Of a stretch of 6,811 bases of DNA, positions 6,708-6,811 are shown piece by piece (the first letter of the stretch is position 1; each line of letters starts with the position of its first letter). The position numbers and the translations under genes are program-made. The notes under the pieces are model-generated. The model ran no database searches and had not been told where the DNA came from. It saw only the letters and a program-made list of their open reading frames with translations. Source of the stretch: Candidatus Gerdarchaeota archaeon (GTDB lineage Archaea > Asgardarchaeota > Heimdallarchaeia > JABLTI01); the NCBI GenBank assembly GCA_016840905.1, contig JAEORM010000257.1, positions 1 through 6,811 on the forward strand, given 5' to 3'.

Positions 6708-6811
6708 TTCAAAACCCCCTGCCCAGCAGCCTTACACCCATCAATCGAACGATTGATGACAAGACCGCCCGGCAAACCTTTAACAGACAACAAACCATCA
6801 CCAGAAACAAC
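6701..6811 (-). CDS. C-terminal fragment of an unidentified gene upstream of purQ, possibly PurL-like
   Basis: This frame is open from the right edge for 36 codons and ends with TGA at 6703-6701, overlapping the purQ start by seven bases (GTG 6707) or four (GTG 6704). That tight overlap and its codon style, the same as the purQ N-terminal half, suggest a real co-transcribed gene. The visible end reads VVSGDGLLSVKGLPGG, then [20 protein letters not shown]. It does not look like the end of PurS, the partner usually expected here. By eye it can be laid against residues 708-734 of the PurL in this window (L..VK, then L-hydrophobic-hydrophobic-D/N, L/I-E/D, K), a pattern typical of the C-terminus of AIR-synthase-fold proteins. 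The match is short and weak, so the identity is left open. Confidence 0.55.
   Translation of the reverse strand, partial: VVSGDGLLSVKGLPGGLVINRSIDGCKAAGQGVLKW
6715..6720 (-). promoter_or_regulatory. Ribosome binding site of purQ
   Basis: AGGGGG lies seven bases before GTG 6707 and ten before GTG 6704, within the last codons of the upstream gene. It does not settle which GTG is used. Confidence 0.45.
6739..6758. repeat. Perfect 9-bp palindrome upstream of purQ
   Basis: CATCAATCG (6739-6747) and CGATTGATG (6750-6758) are exact reverse complements with a 2-base centre, 31 bases before the purQ start. It lies within the partial upstream reading frame, where it encodes INRSID. It could be an operator-like dyad or a tight RNA hairpin (8 bp with a 4-nt loop), or a chance result of coding. 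No T-run follows, so it is not a terminator. Confidence 0.5.

Larger units (their letters stand above)
6390..6811. other. Segment of distinct composition (right-hand edge)
   Basis: From about 6390 to the window end the plus strand is dominated by A and C (coding strand G/T-rich). By hand, 6421-6480 has 49 of 60 bases A or C, with G 6 and T 5, while 6301-6360 has 34 of 60, with T 19. The change is abrupt, covering purQ codons 1-106 and the partial upstream gene. It marks a possible recombination or assembly junction. Confidence 0.75.

Noticed and set aside
1..6811. CRISPR arrays, tRNA or rRNA genes, insertion sequences
   Set aside because: No regularly spaced repeats, RNA-gene signatures or transposase-like reading frames were seen; nearly all bases are explained by purine genes.

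Overview
The window holds one minus-strand block of de novo purine biosynthesis genes. Transcription runs right to left: partial upstream gene - purQ - purL - purF - purD - HAD-family gene (partial). DNA is AT-rich (roughly one third G+C by eye). The host is most likely an archaeon. PurF has the archaeal-style NGTVSNY glutaminase loop and a set of [4Fe-4S] cysteines. PurD has an archaeal-looking N-terminus (VGQGAREHA, then KNPGIAKLS) and an HRKDVGT motif near its C-terminus. The gene after purD resembles a HAD protein seen mainly in archaea, often labelled EhaR. TTG and GTG start codons with GAGG/AGGAG-type ribosome binding sites fit either prokaryotic domain. No finer taxonomy can be supported.

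Layout from right to left. Bases 6811-6701 carry the last 36 codons of an unidentified gene whose stop overlaps the purQ start. PurQ (glutaminase) and PurL (synthetase) overlap by one base and form FGAM synthase, step 4 of the pathway. The 85 bases between purL and purF contain a weak terminator-like hairpin and small hairpins around the purF ribosome binding site. PurF starts the pathway (PRPP to phosphoribosylamine) from a TTG codon. After 67 bases with a perfect 9-bp inverted repeat comes purD (GAR synthetase, step 2). The HAD-family gene overlaps the purD stop by four bases (ATGA) and runs off the left edge. PurF makes phosphoribosylamine, PurD converts it to GAR, and PurL/PurQ aminate FGAR. 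The formyltransferase for step 3, the PurS partner and the later steps are not visible.

The most striking feature is a sharp change inside purQ near base 6390. To its right, coding-strand codons are strongly G/T-ending (Lys 6/6 AAG and Glu 3/3 GAG in purQ codons 1-106). To its left they are A-ending (Lys 5/6 AAA, Glu 11/12 GAA). The switch falls in the conserved GVCNGFQ glutaminase motif and also covers the partial upstream gene. A recombination breakpoint or a chimeric join of two genomes at a conserved site are the two obvious explanations. The upstream fragment may itself resemble a PurL C-terminus, which would mean a different gene order on the other side of the junction. Nothing clearly represents an undescribed biological system; the rest is a recognisable metabolic cluster.
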